Shown here: piece after piece, positions 1-8,599 of the stretch
Numbering within the stretch: the stretch's first letter is position 1
Layout of the letters: each line of letters begins with the position of its first letter
DNA from: Curvularia sp. ZM96
Taxonomy: Eukaryota; Ascomycota; Dothideomycetes; Pleosporales; Pleosporaceae
DNA length: 64,000 nt
Direction of reading: 5' to 3'
NCBI GenBank assembly: GCA_022457065.1
Contig: JAJGBQ010000004.1
Location: 3,844,001 to 3,908,000, forward strand
Program-made: the position numbers and the translations under genes
Notes under the pieces: generated by a model
What the model saw: only the letters and a program-made list of their open reading frames with translations
The model's database searches: none
Told to the model about the DNA's origin: nothing

Positions 1-921
1 CACGACCGACCGCCCAAGAAGTTCAGGCTTCCTGCAAGAAAGTTCCTGGAATATGTAGTTTGTCATGGCCGTATGGTAGCATGTCTCGCCCCATATAAGA
101 CGCACACGTCCGTCTTCATCTGGAACTACGATACACAACAGGGCACGTCGTTTGACATCAGTTACGGTTCTGACTTCATTCATGATCTTGAAGCTGAACT
201 CACTGGTGAACCCAACGACCCAAGAGAAATGAAGCACATGGCCTCTGTCATACAGCCCGAGACGGAGACGATCCATCTCTTGTTTGTCGCTGGCGGCGCT
301 ATGCTAAACGACAGTGGCAGAAACTTACTCACATTTGCCACATACACTTTCCGGGGAGAGTACGTGTCCTCCTCTCACCCAAGGCCCCCAGGCGCGGACC
401 AAATCCTCTTTTGGCCAGGAGGAGGTCATTTTGTTCCAGTAGATGATTCCAACACCGTATTTAGCGTACGCCTGCGCGTAGGTGTTATGACTCCTGATCA
501 TGATAATCCTGACAATATGCCCTTTGATAAATGCCTTGTGCCCTTTCAGCTCAATATGAAGACTCATGAATTGAGTATATTCACGGGCCCGGGACTTCCT
601 GATTTCAACCCTCGGGTGCACTTACAAAACTCATTTAGTTGGTGGAAAGATACCTGCTATGGGTTCCAACTAGACACAGACATAATCACCTACATGGGTA
701 CCTGTGATAATACACAAGCCCATGTACCACTCGTCTCAGATCCAAACTACGTCAACCGCATTAAAGACATTGAAGATCGCCGGCCTTTACTCCTCAACGA
801 AAAGTATGTCGTTAGAGATGTGGATGAATGCGTCTACCTAGCCTGTTTCGACGACGACAACAACAACCGACCAACTGAAGACGGTCCTCTTTTCGATATA
901 GGAGAGCTATTTGTCCTGTGA
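1..921 (+). CDS. F-box-type protein, C-terminal part (5' truncated by window)
   Basis: The frame is open from base 1 without a start codon, so the gene begins upstream of the window; the first internal Met is at 73 and the stop is TGA at 919-921. About 306 residues are visible. The product has the look of the C-terminal region of fungal F-box family proteins: a run reading ARKFLEYVVCHGRMVAC followed by short beta-rich segments with conserved Trp and Gly (WNYDTQQG, FWPGGGHF), the pattern of a degenerate propeller-like domain used to hold a substrate. The F-box itself would lie upstream and cannot be seen, so family assignment is by overall character only. It could equally be an unrelated hypothetical protein. 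No intron signals are seen in the visible part. Confidence 0.55.
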   Translation, partial: HDRPPKKFRLPARKFLEYVVCHGRMVACLAPYKTHTSVFIWNYDTQQGTSFDISYGSDFIHDLEAELTGEPNDPREMKHMASVIQPETETIHLLFVAGGAMLNDSGRNLLTFATYTFRGEYVSSSHPRPPGADQILFWPGGGHFVPVDDSNTVFSVRLRVGVMTPDHDNPDNMPFDKCLVPFQLNMKTHELSIFTGPGLPDFNPRVHLQNSFSWWKDTCYGFQLDTDIITYMGTCDNTQAHVPLVSDPNYVNRIKDIEDRRPLLLNEKYVVRDVDECVYLACFDDDNNNRPTEDGPLFDIGELFVL

Positions 922-948
922 TTAGTGGTAGTATAAATAACAAATAAC

Positions 949-978
949 TGTGACAACTACAGCTACTTTTAAAAGTAG
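949..978. repeat. 30-bp direct repeat, copy 1, with 16-bp perfect palindrome
   Basis: The copy starts TGTGACAACTAC and ends in CTACTTTTAAAAGTAG, a perfect 16-bp palindrome. Copy 2 lies 68 bp downstream with only a few differences. Confidence 0.8.
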
Positions 979-1016
979 AGTCTTATTTTATAAGAGTATA
1001 GTACGTGTTATATATT

Positions 1017-1046
1017 TGTGACAACTATAGCTACTTTCTAAAGTAG
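1017..1046. repeat. 30-bp direct repeat, copy 2, imperfect palindrome
   Basis: It starts TGTGACAACTAT and ends CTACTTTCTAAAGTAG. The palindrome is slightly decayed compared with copy 1 at 949-978. Confidence 0.8.
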
Positions 1047-1349
1047 TAATTTTACTAGAATGTAGGGTGGTTTTGTAGGCTGCCATGCCAGTCACGGACC
1101 TCTACGCCACCTGATTGGCCCACCATATAGCGCGGGGCACAGGGAAACCCCCACCACTGAATTTCGGCCTTCGCCGCTCTAGCCTGGCCTGCCCAACTAG
1201 GTAACCACTCTGACTGCTGCCGCGGCTACTGACTTTTTTTTTTCTCTTCTCATTATTAAATCCATTTTCCACCGCTTGCCCACATTTTCTTTCCTTATCG
1301 CTTCCAGTTTCACTTCATAGAGCAAAGGCAACTTGAGTAATCCGCAACA

Positions 1350-2346
1350 ATGGTCGAGAAGGTTTACGTCACGTACAACCAGGTATGTGACTATTCATGT
1401 GCAACTATGCACCCCGCGCATGCCCACGCTTCATGCGCTCTCTCTATATGCTCTTCTCGGGCCTTGTGCCTTGACGAGGAATGCTTCCCAGGGTTGCGTG
1501 GCCTCCATGTTTGAGTGAGCGCTATACACACAACATACCACTGTGATACTCAGTTGGGGCGCCACACTCGTAGGCTCCCATCTCCAGCCAGAAACTAACA
1601 TTGAGTTTGAACAGGTGCACAAGCTGTGCCAAGAGGCAGCCGACAAGATCCTCAATGAGTTCCAGCCCAACCTTATGATCGCCATTGGTGGCGGAGGCTA
1701 CGTCCCCGCGCGCATTCTCCGGTATGCTCTCGCCTTGTCGTCACTATGCCTTGAGCGTGAGACAAATATTCCCAGACCGCTAACATGATCACGCCAGCTC
1801 CTTCCTCAAGAAGCCCGGCAGCCCCAACATCCCCATCCAAGCCATCGGCCTCTCCCTCTACGAGCAGCTCGGCTCCGGTCCCGACGCTGAAGTCGAGACC
1901 CCCGGCACAAAAGTCACCCGCACACAATGGCTCGACCTGTCTTCTCTCGAAATGGCCAACCTGATCGGCAAGAACGTCCTCATTGTCGACGAAGTCGATG
2001 ACACACGCACAACGCTCGAATACGCTGTCCGCGAGCTAGAGAAAGACGTCGAGGCCGCCGTCAAGAAACTCGGTCGCGAGGGCGAGAAGACAAACTTCTC
2101 CATCTTTGTGCTGCACAACAAGGAAAAGACGAAGAAGGGCCAGCTGCCCCAGGAGATTCTCAAGGGAAGGTATATTGCGGCCAGGACAGTGGGAGATGTC
2201 TGGATCAACTACCCCTGGGAAGCTACGTACGTATTTTCCCGTTGTATTTGTGTGTGTAGGGATTGGAGTACTGACGTGGTAATCACAGTGATATTGATGA
2301 GCATGATCGCCACTCTAGGGAGGCGGAGGAGAAGCAGAAGGCGTAG
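1350..2346 (+). CDS. XPT1: Xanthine/hypoxanthine phosphoribosyltransferase (XPT1-like)
   Basis: Four exons: 1350-1382, 1615-1721, 1798-2226, 2289-2346, giving 208 aa; all junctions are GT-AG and phases agree. The enzyme transfers a ribose phosphate from PRPP to xanthine or hypoxanthine in cytosolic purine salvage. The PRPP-binding loop of type I phosphoribosyltransferases is visible as VLIVDEVDDTRTTLE (near residues 110-125), and an upstream glycine-rich segment IAIGGGGYVPARIL matches the early phosphate-binding loop. The length is almost that of yeast Xpt1 (209 aa), and the short family tail after WINYPWEATD is present. The ATG at 1350 was chosen because it opens an 11-codon first exon reading MVEKVYVTYNQ, typical of the family. 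Substrate preference cannot be read from sequence. Confidence 0.9.
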
Positions 2347-2740
2347 ATGGCGTTACAGGGGTTTCGGCAAAAGAAATATACCCGGAATGAGTTGGTGAGG
2401 AAGGAACAAGAGATTTGGCATTCAGGCATTTACGAGCGAGGGATGGATACACTACTGGAGTTGACATGGGATAAAAACGGGCAAATCTTGTTTTAAAGGG
2501 GGAGCCATTTGCTTGGGTAGCTAGAGAGCTTTACGAATGGAGATATGGTCGGGATTTGATAAATCAAAAAGAAAAAAAAAAGAAGTCGGCTTGGTAAATG
2601 ATGCGGGACATGTGATGTGACATACCAAGTACAGTCAGTACACTGCATGCTTGGACTTCACCCGAGTATGTACAAGTCTATGAATCATTTCTGGGGGTAT
2701 CTCCGACTCTCTACACATACACATAACATACACATACTCT
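2347..2740. other. Convergent 3' region between XPT1-like and UFD1-fold genes
   Basis: These 394 bases separate two converging stop codons. They hold an A-rich run near 2565-2582 and AT-rich stretches that fit 3' UTR and poly(A) signals. No gene is seen. Confidence 0.5.
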
Positions 2741-5125
2741 CTATTGTCCCACCTCGGCCCTCTGCGGCGCCCACCCCTTAAGCCAATTCCTCGCCCTCTC
2801 CAAATCGCCACCCTCAGCCTCAAGCGCTGCAACACACCACTCAAGCGCATACCCACCCTTCCCCTCTACCCCCCTTTCCGCCGCCAACATCTCCGCCAAG
2901 CTTCTCGCCCTCTGCGCGCGTTCATCGACGCAAAAGTGCAAGGGCGTCAACTCATCCGCCGGCGTTTTGCCGTCTAAACCCTGTAGGAAAGGCTTAACAA
3001 GCGGAATAGCATCTTTCGTCGGCACCGATTGATCCGGCTGGCCCATATTCTTGCGGCCGGTACGACAGTACGGGTTCTGGCACCATGCTTTACCGCAGCC
3101 GGTGAGGAGCTGGCTGAGATAGCGGCGCTCGATGCGGCGGCGGAGAGCTTTGCCGTCTGGGTCGTGTAGCGAAACGTAAAGGGGACCGAAGCAGACGCTG
3201 CAGAGCCCGATGTCGTTGCCGGGGCCCTGGCCTTTGCGGGTTCCAGCACGCGTGTCACCGGTTTTCGAGGCGCCGTCTTGAGTGCGACCGCAGTTTACGT
3301 TGCGGCATAGGCGCGGGGTGGGGCGCGAGAGACGCTCGAGATCGTGGTGGCGGAGGTGCGTAGACATGTCTCTGAAGCGGACGATTTTGCTGCACAGGTG
3401 GCATTCCGTCGTGCGGCTGCCGTCGGCCAGCTCGTGCGGTGTTAGGCCTGAGAGGAGGAGCTCGGGGGATTGGTCGTTTGGATCGCCTTCTTGTGCGACT
3501 TGCAGGTGGCAGAAACGGCAGAGAATGAGCTTGCCGGGGCAAATTGTGGTTTTGTGGTGGGCGAGGGTTGGTATCGAAGGGAACTCTAGGCCACATGAAG
3601 AACAGACTTGGGGAGTGTGGTAGTAGTCGTCGTGTTTTTGGCGGCTTAAAGGAGTGTTGCCGCTAAAGGTATCGTGGGGACAGTGCCAGTGGTTCTGGTA
3701 TGCTGCAGAGCGCTTTTGGAAAACTTGGCCGCAGCCTTGGGGACAGAGGATGTTGTTTCGAAGGCAGAAGTTTTCGTGGAGGAACAAAGATCCTTTGGGA
3801 ACGACCTGTTTGCAGTTTTTGCACTGTACCTCATCTTCTCCAATTGGAGGTGAATCTTCGGTCGAGTCCCCATTCTTGTTTCCTGTTTCTGTCTTTGGAT
3901 CAAATACTGAGACCCTCAAGCGGAAGGGCTTGGGTGTGCTGGAAGGCGACTCCGACGGGTACGCGCGTACTGAGATCCATACTGCTTCTGCCTCGTCGAG
4001 TTCGACATTCGTAGGCTGTAAACGTATGTGTTTCGGGTATCGACTAGACAGATCCGCAAAGACGTGCTCATCTTCCCGTGGGCGAACTCTTTGGCGTGAA
4101 GAGTACGGGCTGACAAAAACATCAATCTCGTCTTCGGCATCAACCTCATCCAGCGAGATATCCAGACCTTGAGATCGGTCCCATGATGCCAGCTCAAAAT
4201 CCACATACTCGCCCTCGAGTACCTGTCCAGTCTGTGCTTTGAATATATCAATAGCGCCGCCAGTTGAACTTCCCTGCTCGGTGCCTGGCGCACGGTGCCT
4301 TTTAGCGGCTATCCTCTTCAATGTTTCGCGAGCCTGCTCTTCATTCAAAGCCTCGATGTCAACCTCTAGGTCTGTATCCACAACGCATATTCCATCTCCT
4401 TCAGGTTTAAAGCCGTCAATCAAGAAGCGAAACTCTTCGCGCTTGCCTCCAGCCCCTCGACCGCCGTATACGATCAAAATCTCGCCGTTTGTCAATGTCG
4501 TGAAGTTTGATCGCAGGTGTTCTTCAAGTAGCGACTTCCAGTCTTCGGGGTCGTAGCCTGCTTCGAGGGGCCGCAGCTTTACAAACGTACCCTTAGGTAG
4601 TTGTTTGGCATGGACCGTAATTTTGGTAGCGGGGTTACTGTTGCCAGAAATTTCTTCTACTCCATTTCCCATAGCATGGTCTTGGTCCGTGAACCCATTT
4701 GGACTTGCTGCCCTTGAAGGCTCTGCAGATCGCGCTTGGATGCCCAGGGCCTCTTTCAAAAAGTCGCTCAGAACAATCTCACCCTCCTCTGCAGAGAACT
4801 CGCGAATCCCTGCGTGGACTGCTCTGCCATTGTCTGGATTGACGAGACGAAAGGTAAGCGGGTGTGGTAGCTGCTGGAATCGGTCCTGCGTCTGTGCCCT
4901 CGCTTGTCGCTCAGCGTTGAAGGTGTACGGATTGAACGGATCAAAGGCGGTTATGTGCGGCCGGTTCGCATCGACGTGGACTACGGGTGCCGCGGCGAGT
5001 AGCTGTTCCAGTGCTGAGGGAGGCAAGAGAACTTTGTCGCCAGGGAGGGCATTGCGGGTCGGACTGGCGAGACTGTACTGGGCGGACCACTTGAGCTCTG
5101 CTGCTGGTTCTGTTTCGGGGTCCAT
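2741..5125 (-). CDS. UFD1-fold zinc-finger protein with AZUL-like C-terminal motif
   Basis: Single exon, 794 aa from the ATG at 5125; the open frame runs 11 codons further upstream, but MDPETEPAAELKWS fits a UFD1-type start better. Residues about 10-270 resemble the UFD1 double-psi barrel: PGDKVLLPPSALEQLL, FRLVNPDNG, EFSAEEGEIVLSDFL, then KGTFVKLRPLE and LTNGEIL. Residues 435-625 carry a series of Cys/His knuckles (CKNCKQ, CPQGCGQVF, CSSCGLEF, CRFCHLQV, CHLCSKI) like TRAF-type/C2H2 fingers. Residues about 660-690 read RRIERRYLSQLLTGCGKAWC and continue with C-x4-C-x4-C (C677, C682, C687), matching the AZUL zinc module of UBE3A; a fourth candidate is C732. UFD1 proteins act with Cdc48 on ubiquitylated substrates; this architecture suggests a ubiquitin-linked adaptor (inference). 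It is divergent from an F-box gene. Confidence 0.8.
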   Translation of the reverse strand: MDPETEPAAELKWSAQYSLASPTRNALPGDKVLLPPSALEQLLAAAPVVHVDANRPHITAFDPFNPYTFNAERQARAQTQDRFQQLPHPLTFRLVNPDNGRAVHAGIREFSAEEGEIVLSDFLKEALGIQARSAEPSRAASPNGFTDQDHAMGNGVEEISGNSNPATKITVHAKQLPKGTFVKLRPLEAGYDPEDWKSLLEEHLRSNFTTLTNGEILIVYGGRGAGGKREEFRFLIDGFKPEGDGICVVDTDLEVDIEALNEEQARETLKRIAAKRHRAPGTEQGSSTGGAIDIFKAQTGQVLEGEYVDFELASWDRSQGLDISLDEVDAEDEIDVFVSPYSSRQRVRPREDEHVFADLSSRYPKHIRLQPTNVELDEAEAVWISVRAYPSESPSSTPKPFRLRVSVFDPKTETGNKNGDSTEDSPPIGEDEVQCKNCKQVVPKGSLFLHENFCLRNNILCPQGCGQVFQKRSAAYQNHWHCPHDTFSGNTPLSRQKHDDYYHTPQVCSSCGLEFPSIPTLAHHKTTICPGKLILCRFCHLQVAQEGDPNDQSPELLLSGLTPHELADGSRTTECHLCSKIVRFRDMSTHLRHHDLERLSRPTPRLCRNVNCGRTQDGASKTGDTRAGTRKGQGPGNDIGLCSVCFGPLYVSLHDPDGKALRRRIERRYLSQLLTGCGKAWCQNPYCRTGRKNMGQPDQSVPTKDAIPLVKPFLQGLDGKTPADELTPLHFCVDERAQRARSLAEMLAAERGVEGKGGYALEWCVAALEAEGGDLERARNWLKGWAPQRAEVGQ

Positions 5126-5283
5126 GGCGGTGTGAGTATCGCGAAGTAAGGGTGCCAACAGCGGAGACTGCGCCTGGGTCTAGATACATGGGACGATAGC
5201 AGATTGGCAGGTGAAGGTGGCTGGCATATGCGGCTCTGCTCGAAGCTTCTGTGAATGCGTGGCGTCATTGCTTGCCTGCCGCC

Positions 5284-5310
5284 GAGCTTATCGATAAGAC
5301 ACACGTGGGC
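5284..5310. repeat. 27-bp promoter element, copy 1 (GATA palindrome + E-box)
   Basis: It contains CTTATCGATAAG, a perfect palindrome made of two inverted GATAA cores, followed by CACGTG at 5302-5307. It differs from copy 2 by a single base, which changes the E-box into an MCB-like site. Confidence 0.75.
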
Positions 5311-5488
5311 GGTTTACTGACAGGCCTCAACGACGAAATGCAGCGCTATATCTATGAAGAATCTTGCGATAATATGAGTTGCTCTTGGAAACTGTTCTAG
5401 GTGAGAATTGAATACGACATATTGGTGTGGCTGAATTGTGCGGCCGTGACCTCCTGGTAGGCGTTTGGTTTGATCTGTCTCGAGCTGT

Positions 5489-5515
5489 GAGCTTATCGAT
5501 AAGACACGCGTGGGC
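5489..5515. repeat. 27-bp promoter element, copy 2 (GATA palindrome + MCB)
   Basis: Same palindrome CTTATCGATAAG followed by ACGCGT (5506-5511); a second ACGCGT follows at 5517-5522, about one helical turn away. The two copies are 205 bp apart in the same orientation. Confidence 0.75.
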
Positions 5516-6167
5516 AACGCGTGTAGCGTGGCGGCGGCGCCCGCTGCCCGCTTCCGGTGAAGAGTGCAAGGCGACATGTTTCAACTGGCTGTCGAGCTCA
5601 TCGAGCTCATCTATCTTCGGCCTCTGGCTCCTGGGCATGCATAAGCGGAGAGGGGTCGCGCAGTATCCACCGGACGCTCCTCATGTTTCGATATGGCGAT
5701 TCATTGTCGTAACCGGCCAAGGCGGGGCAGATAGCTTCGCCTAGCTGTATCACGTCGCCCGCCAGGCATTGTTGCAACAGAGGCCTGCCAATGTTTCCAA
5801 ATCAAACACCCAAGCCTTCGGCCACGGCCTTGGCTGCAAGCTGTGTTCCAACTTTTGCTCCATCACCGCCTAATCCTGCAGTATCTTGTGCAAATCCGCG
5901 AGTTGTCACTCTGCTATCTCTCTTGGCAGGGTCTTGTCTTTGCGATCGCCGCAGGGGCCGCGCATCCCACGCCGGAGCAACCCCAACCTTTGCACTGTCT
6001 CAACGTCCATTAGTCGTCGCTTTTGCTCACCTAACACACACCTGCATTGTCAGATCGCTGGCACGTGCCCCGTCTGGGCACTCTCCCCTCGTTGTAATAA
6101 AGATTCAGTGAGTACCCGTCTGCCCAGTTGGCCAACTTGCGTTTCTGGATTCCCTCGACCATTCGTC

Positions 6168-7529
6168 ATGGGCCCTGCTACCTTCTCTGATGAACTACCT
6201 ACCTCCCTGGCGGACCTTCTCTCTAATACCTTAATTCTGCGTCAAACCGCTCCATATCTCCCAGTATCTGCTCTGCGTAACCTGTCGCGGACCTGCAAAT
6301 CACTCCACCATGTCATCATCCAATCCCCCGAGGCGTTCCGCTACTTGGATCTTTCTCCCGTAAAGTCCGCCATTGTACCCTTCGACGGCCCTCTTGACGT
6401 GGGCGGTATCAACTTCCGCGCTGAACGAATGGATGAAGCGCTCACCGAAGACGACTTCTACAGTGGTCCGTTGCGAAACATCTTCAATAGACTCGAGAAG
6501 ATCCGTGTCCTTCAGAACGTCCACACTCTTGTGCTAGATGGGCTCAGTGTAACAGCGGAGCTTGTCAAAGAACTTCTCACAGAAGAGCGTTTCAACGTGC
6601 GCCTACTCTCAATTCGCGAAGTGAAGCATCTGAATGAGCGCAAACTCCAACAATATCTTCGATATGCAGTACGTCCGTCGAGACCCGCCGGTACTCCTCG
6701 CGTCAAGGGCATCTACATCTTCGGGGCGCGCGACCCTCCTCCACGCCCTGCGCCACTCCCAACGAAAAGGCAGCCGTCGCCCGTCCCCAGAGGGGTTACG
6801 TCGTCAAGGGGAGCACAGATTGGGGCGCAATGGAACGAAAAGTCGCAGCATGCATTAGACACTGCACTGTCAAAGACCGAGGATAAATGGTACAAATCTT
6901 CTGGAACGATTCTATCAAAACGCCCTTCTCCAGAGTGGGCAGAAATTCTCCAGGCATGCGCAGGCATTATTGCTTTCGATGCCGTTCTTTGCAGAGGTCC
7001 ACGACACGACCCAAGTAAAGCGTACATCAGGGAACCAGCCGCCACAGGACCTCAGCACCCTGCGTCTTTTCTTCGACCTGCCATTGCCACTGTAGCCTTG
7101 GGGCCATCGGGGTGTGAGACTTGCCATTCCTCTCCAGAAGGACCAGCTGTGTTTGGCAGCTCTAGCCCGTCTCATCATCCTTTGCTCAGCCCTGTTCCAC
7201 TTCACGGAAGCTCTGTCCGCGCTGCTCAATTACCACATACTGTAGATGGATCCGCTCCCCCGCCTCTTATTGTACGTTGTGAGGACTGCCTCCGAGGCCG
7301 CTGGTGCGAGAGGTGCCACAAGTGGTGGGATGAGGATTGTTACGTGGTTCCAAGTACCGTTCAACGTACGGAGCTGCAGCAAAACGAGATTGTAGAAAAC
7401 ATTGAACCCGATGGGACCACTCGCATGCTCCCAAAACAAAAGATCAAGGTATTTATGGATCTCTGCGTCGAAAACTGCCTGCCCTCAGAAATGATGGCCG
7501 GCGCTGGCAGCAACGGGATGTGGGGGTGA
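6168..7529 (+). CDS. F-box protein with Cys-rich zinc-binding tail
   Basis: Single-exon model of 453 aa from the ATG at 6168 (MGPATFSDELP); the frame is open further upstream but that part lacks a sensible start. Residues about 15-60 (SLADLLSNTLILRQ, LPVSALRNLSRTCKSLHHVI) look like an F-box, which binds Skp1 in SCF ubiquitin ligases, with a leucine-rich segment after it (LEKIRVLQNVHTLVLDGL). Near residues 365-390 there is a zinc-type cluster CEDCLRGRWCERCHKWWDED. The C-terminus reads DLCVENCLPSEMM and ends GSNGMWG. Middle Ser/Pro-rich residues are probably disordered. Odd feature: four further Cys-rich exons follow within 500 bp and may belong to this gene as an alternative 3' end; a GTATTT donor lies at 7449. 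Substrate unknown. Confidence 0.7.
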   Translation: MGPATFSDELPTSLADLLSNTLILRQTAPYLPVSALRNLSRTCKSLHHVIIQSPEAFRYLDLSPVKSAIVPFDGPLDVGGINFRAERMDEALTEDDFYSGPLRNIFNRLEKIRVLQNVHTLVLDGLSVTAELVKELLTEERFNVRLLSIREVKHLNERKLQQYLRYAVRPSRPAGTPRVKGIYIFGARDPPPRPAPLPTKRQPSPVPRGVTSSRGAQIGAQWNEKSQHALDTALSKTEDKWYKSSGTILSKRPSPEWAEILQACAGIIAFDAVLCRGPRHDPSKAYIREPAATGPQHPASFLRPAIATVALGPSGCETCHSSPEGPAVFGSSSPSHHPLLSPVPLHGSSVRAAQLPHTVDGSAPPPLIVRCEDCLRGRWCERCHKWWDEDCYVVPSTVQRTELQQNEIVENIEPDGTTRMLPKQKIKVFMDLCVENCLPSEMMAGAGSNGMWG

Positions 7530-7621
7530 CAAACCTCGGCGCGCGAGGAGTGATATTACCTTGAGGCCATTACGAAGTAGCTGGATTCCGGAACCTAGTC
7601 TTGTCTAGACTAGCCGTGGAG

Positions 7622-7993
7622 CCTGGTTATTGGATAATTGCACCTGGAAATTGCCACTTGCGCGCCAAGGTATGTGCTCAATCACGAAGCAAGAAATAGG
7701 CTAACACGATTAATCATAGGTTATTGGTGTACGACGTGACTGTTTCGGCTGTGGCCATACGGTACGATCTCTACGTCTTTGATCGTTCTACGCTAACATA
7801 GTCCAGTGCATAAGCTGTAAAGAGCTTTTTATTCGGACCTGCAAGAAGTGCAAGAACGAATATTGCCGAGAGGACAATGATGCCTCGTCTGATACTATGG
7901 TGTGTATTCTTCTGCAATATATTTTTACAAGCTAACCATCCTCAGTGTGACTGGTGCAATTACACCTCGCGAAGGACTGTAGAAATGTATTGA
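7622..7993 (+). other. Four Cys-rich exons after the F-box stop (alternative 3' end, or remnant)
   Basis: The stretch holds four exon-like blocks ending at 7669 and at 7720-7761, 7807-7899 and 7946-7993. They are joined by three introns, all phase 0, with GTATGT, GTACGA and GTGTGT donors and CTAAC branch points. They encode GYWIIAPGNCHLRAK, then VIGVRRDCFGCGHT, CISCKELFIRTCKKCKNEYC and CDWCNYTSRRTVEMY with a TGA stop. The repeated CxxC pairs suggest one or two zinc knuckles. The frame is open upstream only to 7565 and contains no ATG, so this cannot stand alone as drawn. Either it is the spliced tail of a longer isoform of the F-box gene, or a remnant of a neighbour. The blocks are almost certainly coding; their attachment is unsettled. 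Confidence 0.6.
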
Positions 7994-8599
7994 AGAACCC
8001 TTGCGGAACCTAAAAGGTGCCAATCTCCGCTCCATGGCCGCAGCCAGGCGCTGCTCATGATTGAAGTGGAAATCTTGGCGTATGATACGAATAATGACTC
8101 TCCTCTTTAGTCATATGACATACCCCCCTCAGCTACATGAGAATAAAAAATTAAATATCTACAAACTCTTTGCATGTGATACCACCCTTTGATTTCTTTC
8201 TCAAATCTAGGGTACGCGTGGAACTAACGTGGAACTACGTAATGACTCGTATTGCTACTCTGAAGCGTGACTAAGCCAAGTCGGCGAATGAGGACGAGAA
8301 AGTGCCGATGCACACGATGACATGTGTCGCATCTGAGCCGCAACATCGCGAACAAACAACTGCTCCTTAGCATTTCGACAAACGGGTCTGCTGCTCTTCT
8401 ACGGTTTTCCCTTCGATGCGCCCTGTCTTTTCAGCTTCATAGTCCACAGTGACGTCGGCCCTCGCCCCACACACCACCTAGAACCACGAACACATCCGCG
8501 ACAGCTTCGCCAGGCATCCTTATTATTCTCCTATCCAATTGACCCCCCTCACCACCTTTTCTCGCTCCAAAGCCATACTCATATTCGGAATCTCGCGAG
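7994..8599. promoter_or_regulatory. Intergenic and YIP1 promoter
   Basis: 606 bases. The first part is AT-rich 3' sequence (TTAAATATC near 8152). Upstream of YIP1 there is a CRE/UPRE-like TGACGTCG at 8450-8457 and a C/T-rich leader to the ATG at 8600. Nothing else is seen. Confidence 0.4.

Larger units (their letters stand above)
922..1349. promoter_or_regulatory. Intergenic: AT-rich palindromic repeat and XPT1-like promoter
   Basis: The first 120 bases are AT-rich and carry a 30-bp direct repeat (see the repeat entries at 949 and 1017). The rest is a pyrimidine-rich promoter: a T9 run at 1234-1242 and C/T-rich stretches up to the ATG at 1350, as is usual before fungal housekeeping genes. 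No coding potential is visible. Confidence 0.5.
5126..6167. promoter_or_regulatory. Divergent promoter between UFD1-fold and F-box genes
   Basis: This 1.04-kb region serves two genes transcribed outward. It contains a 27-bp element twice (5284-5310 and 5489-5515) with a GATA-type palindrome, plus MCB-like ACGCGT sites at 5506-5511 and 5517-5522. Small open frames here lack introns, conserved motifs or a good context and are taken as chance. Confidence 0.55.
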
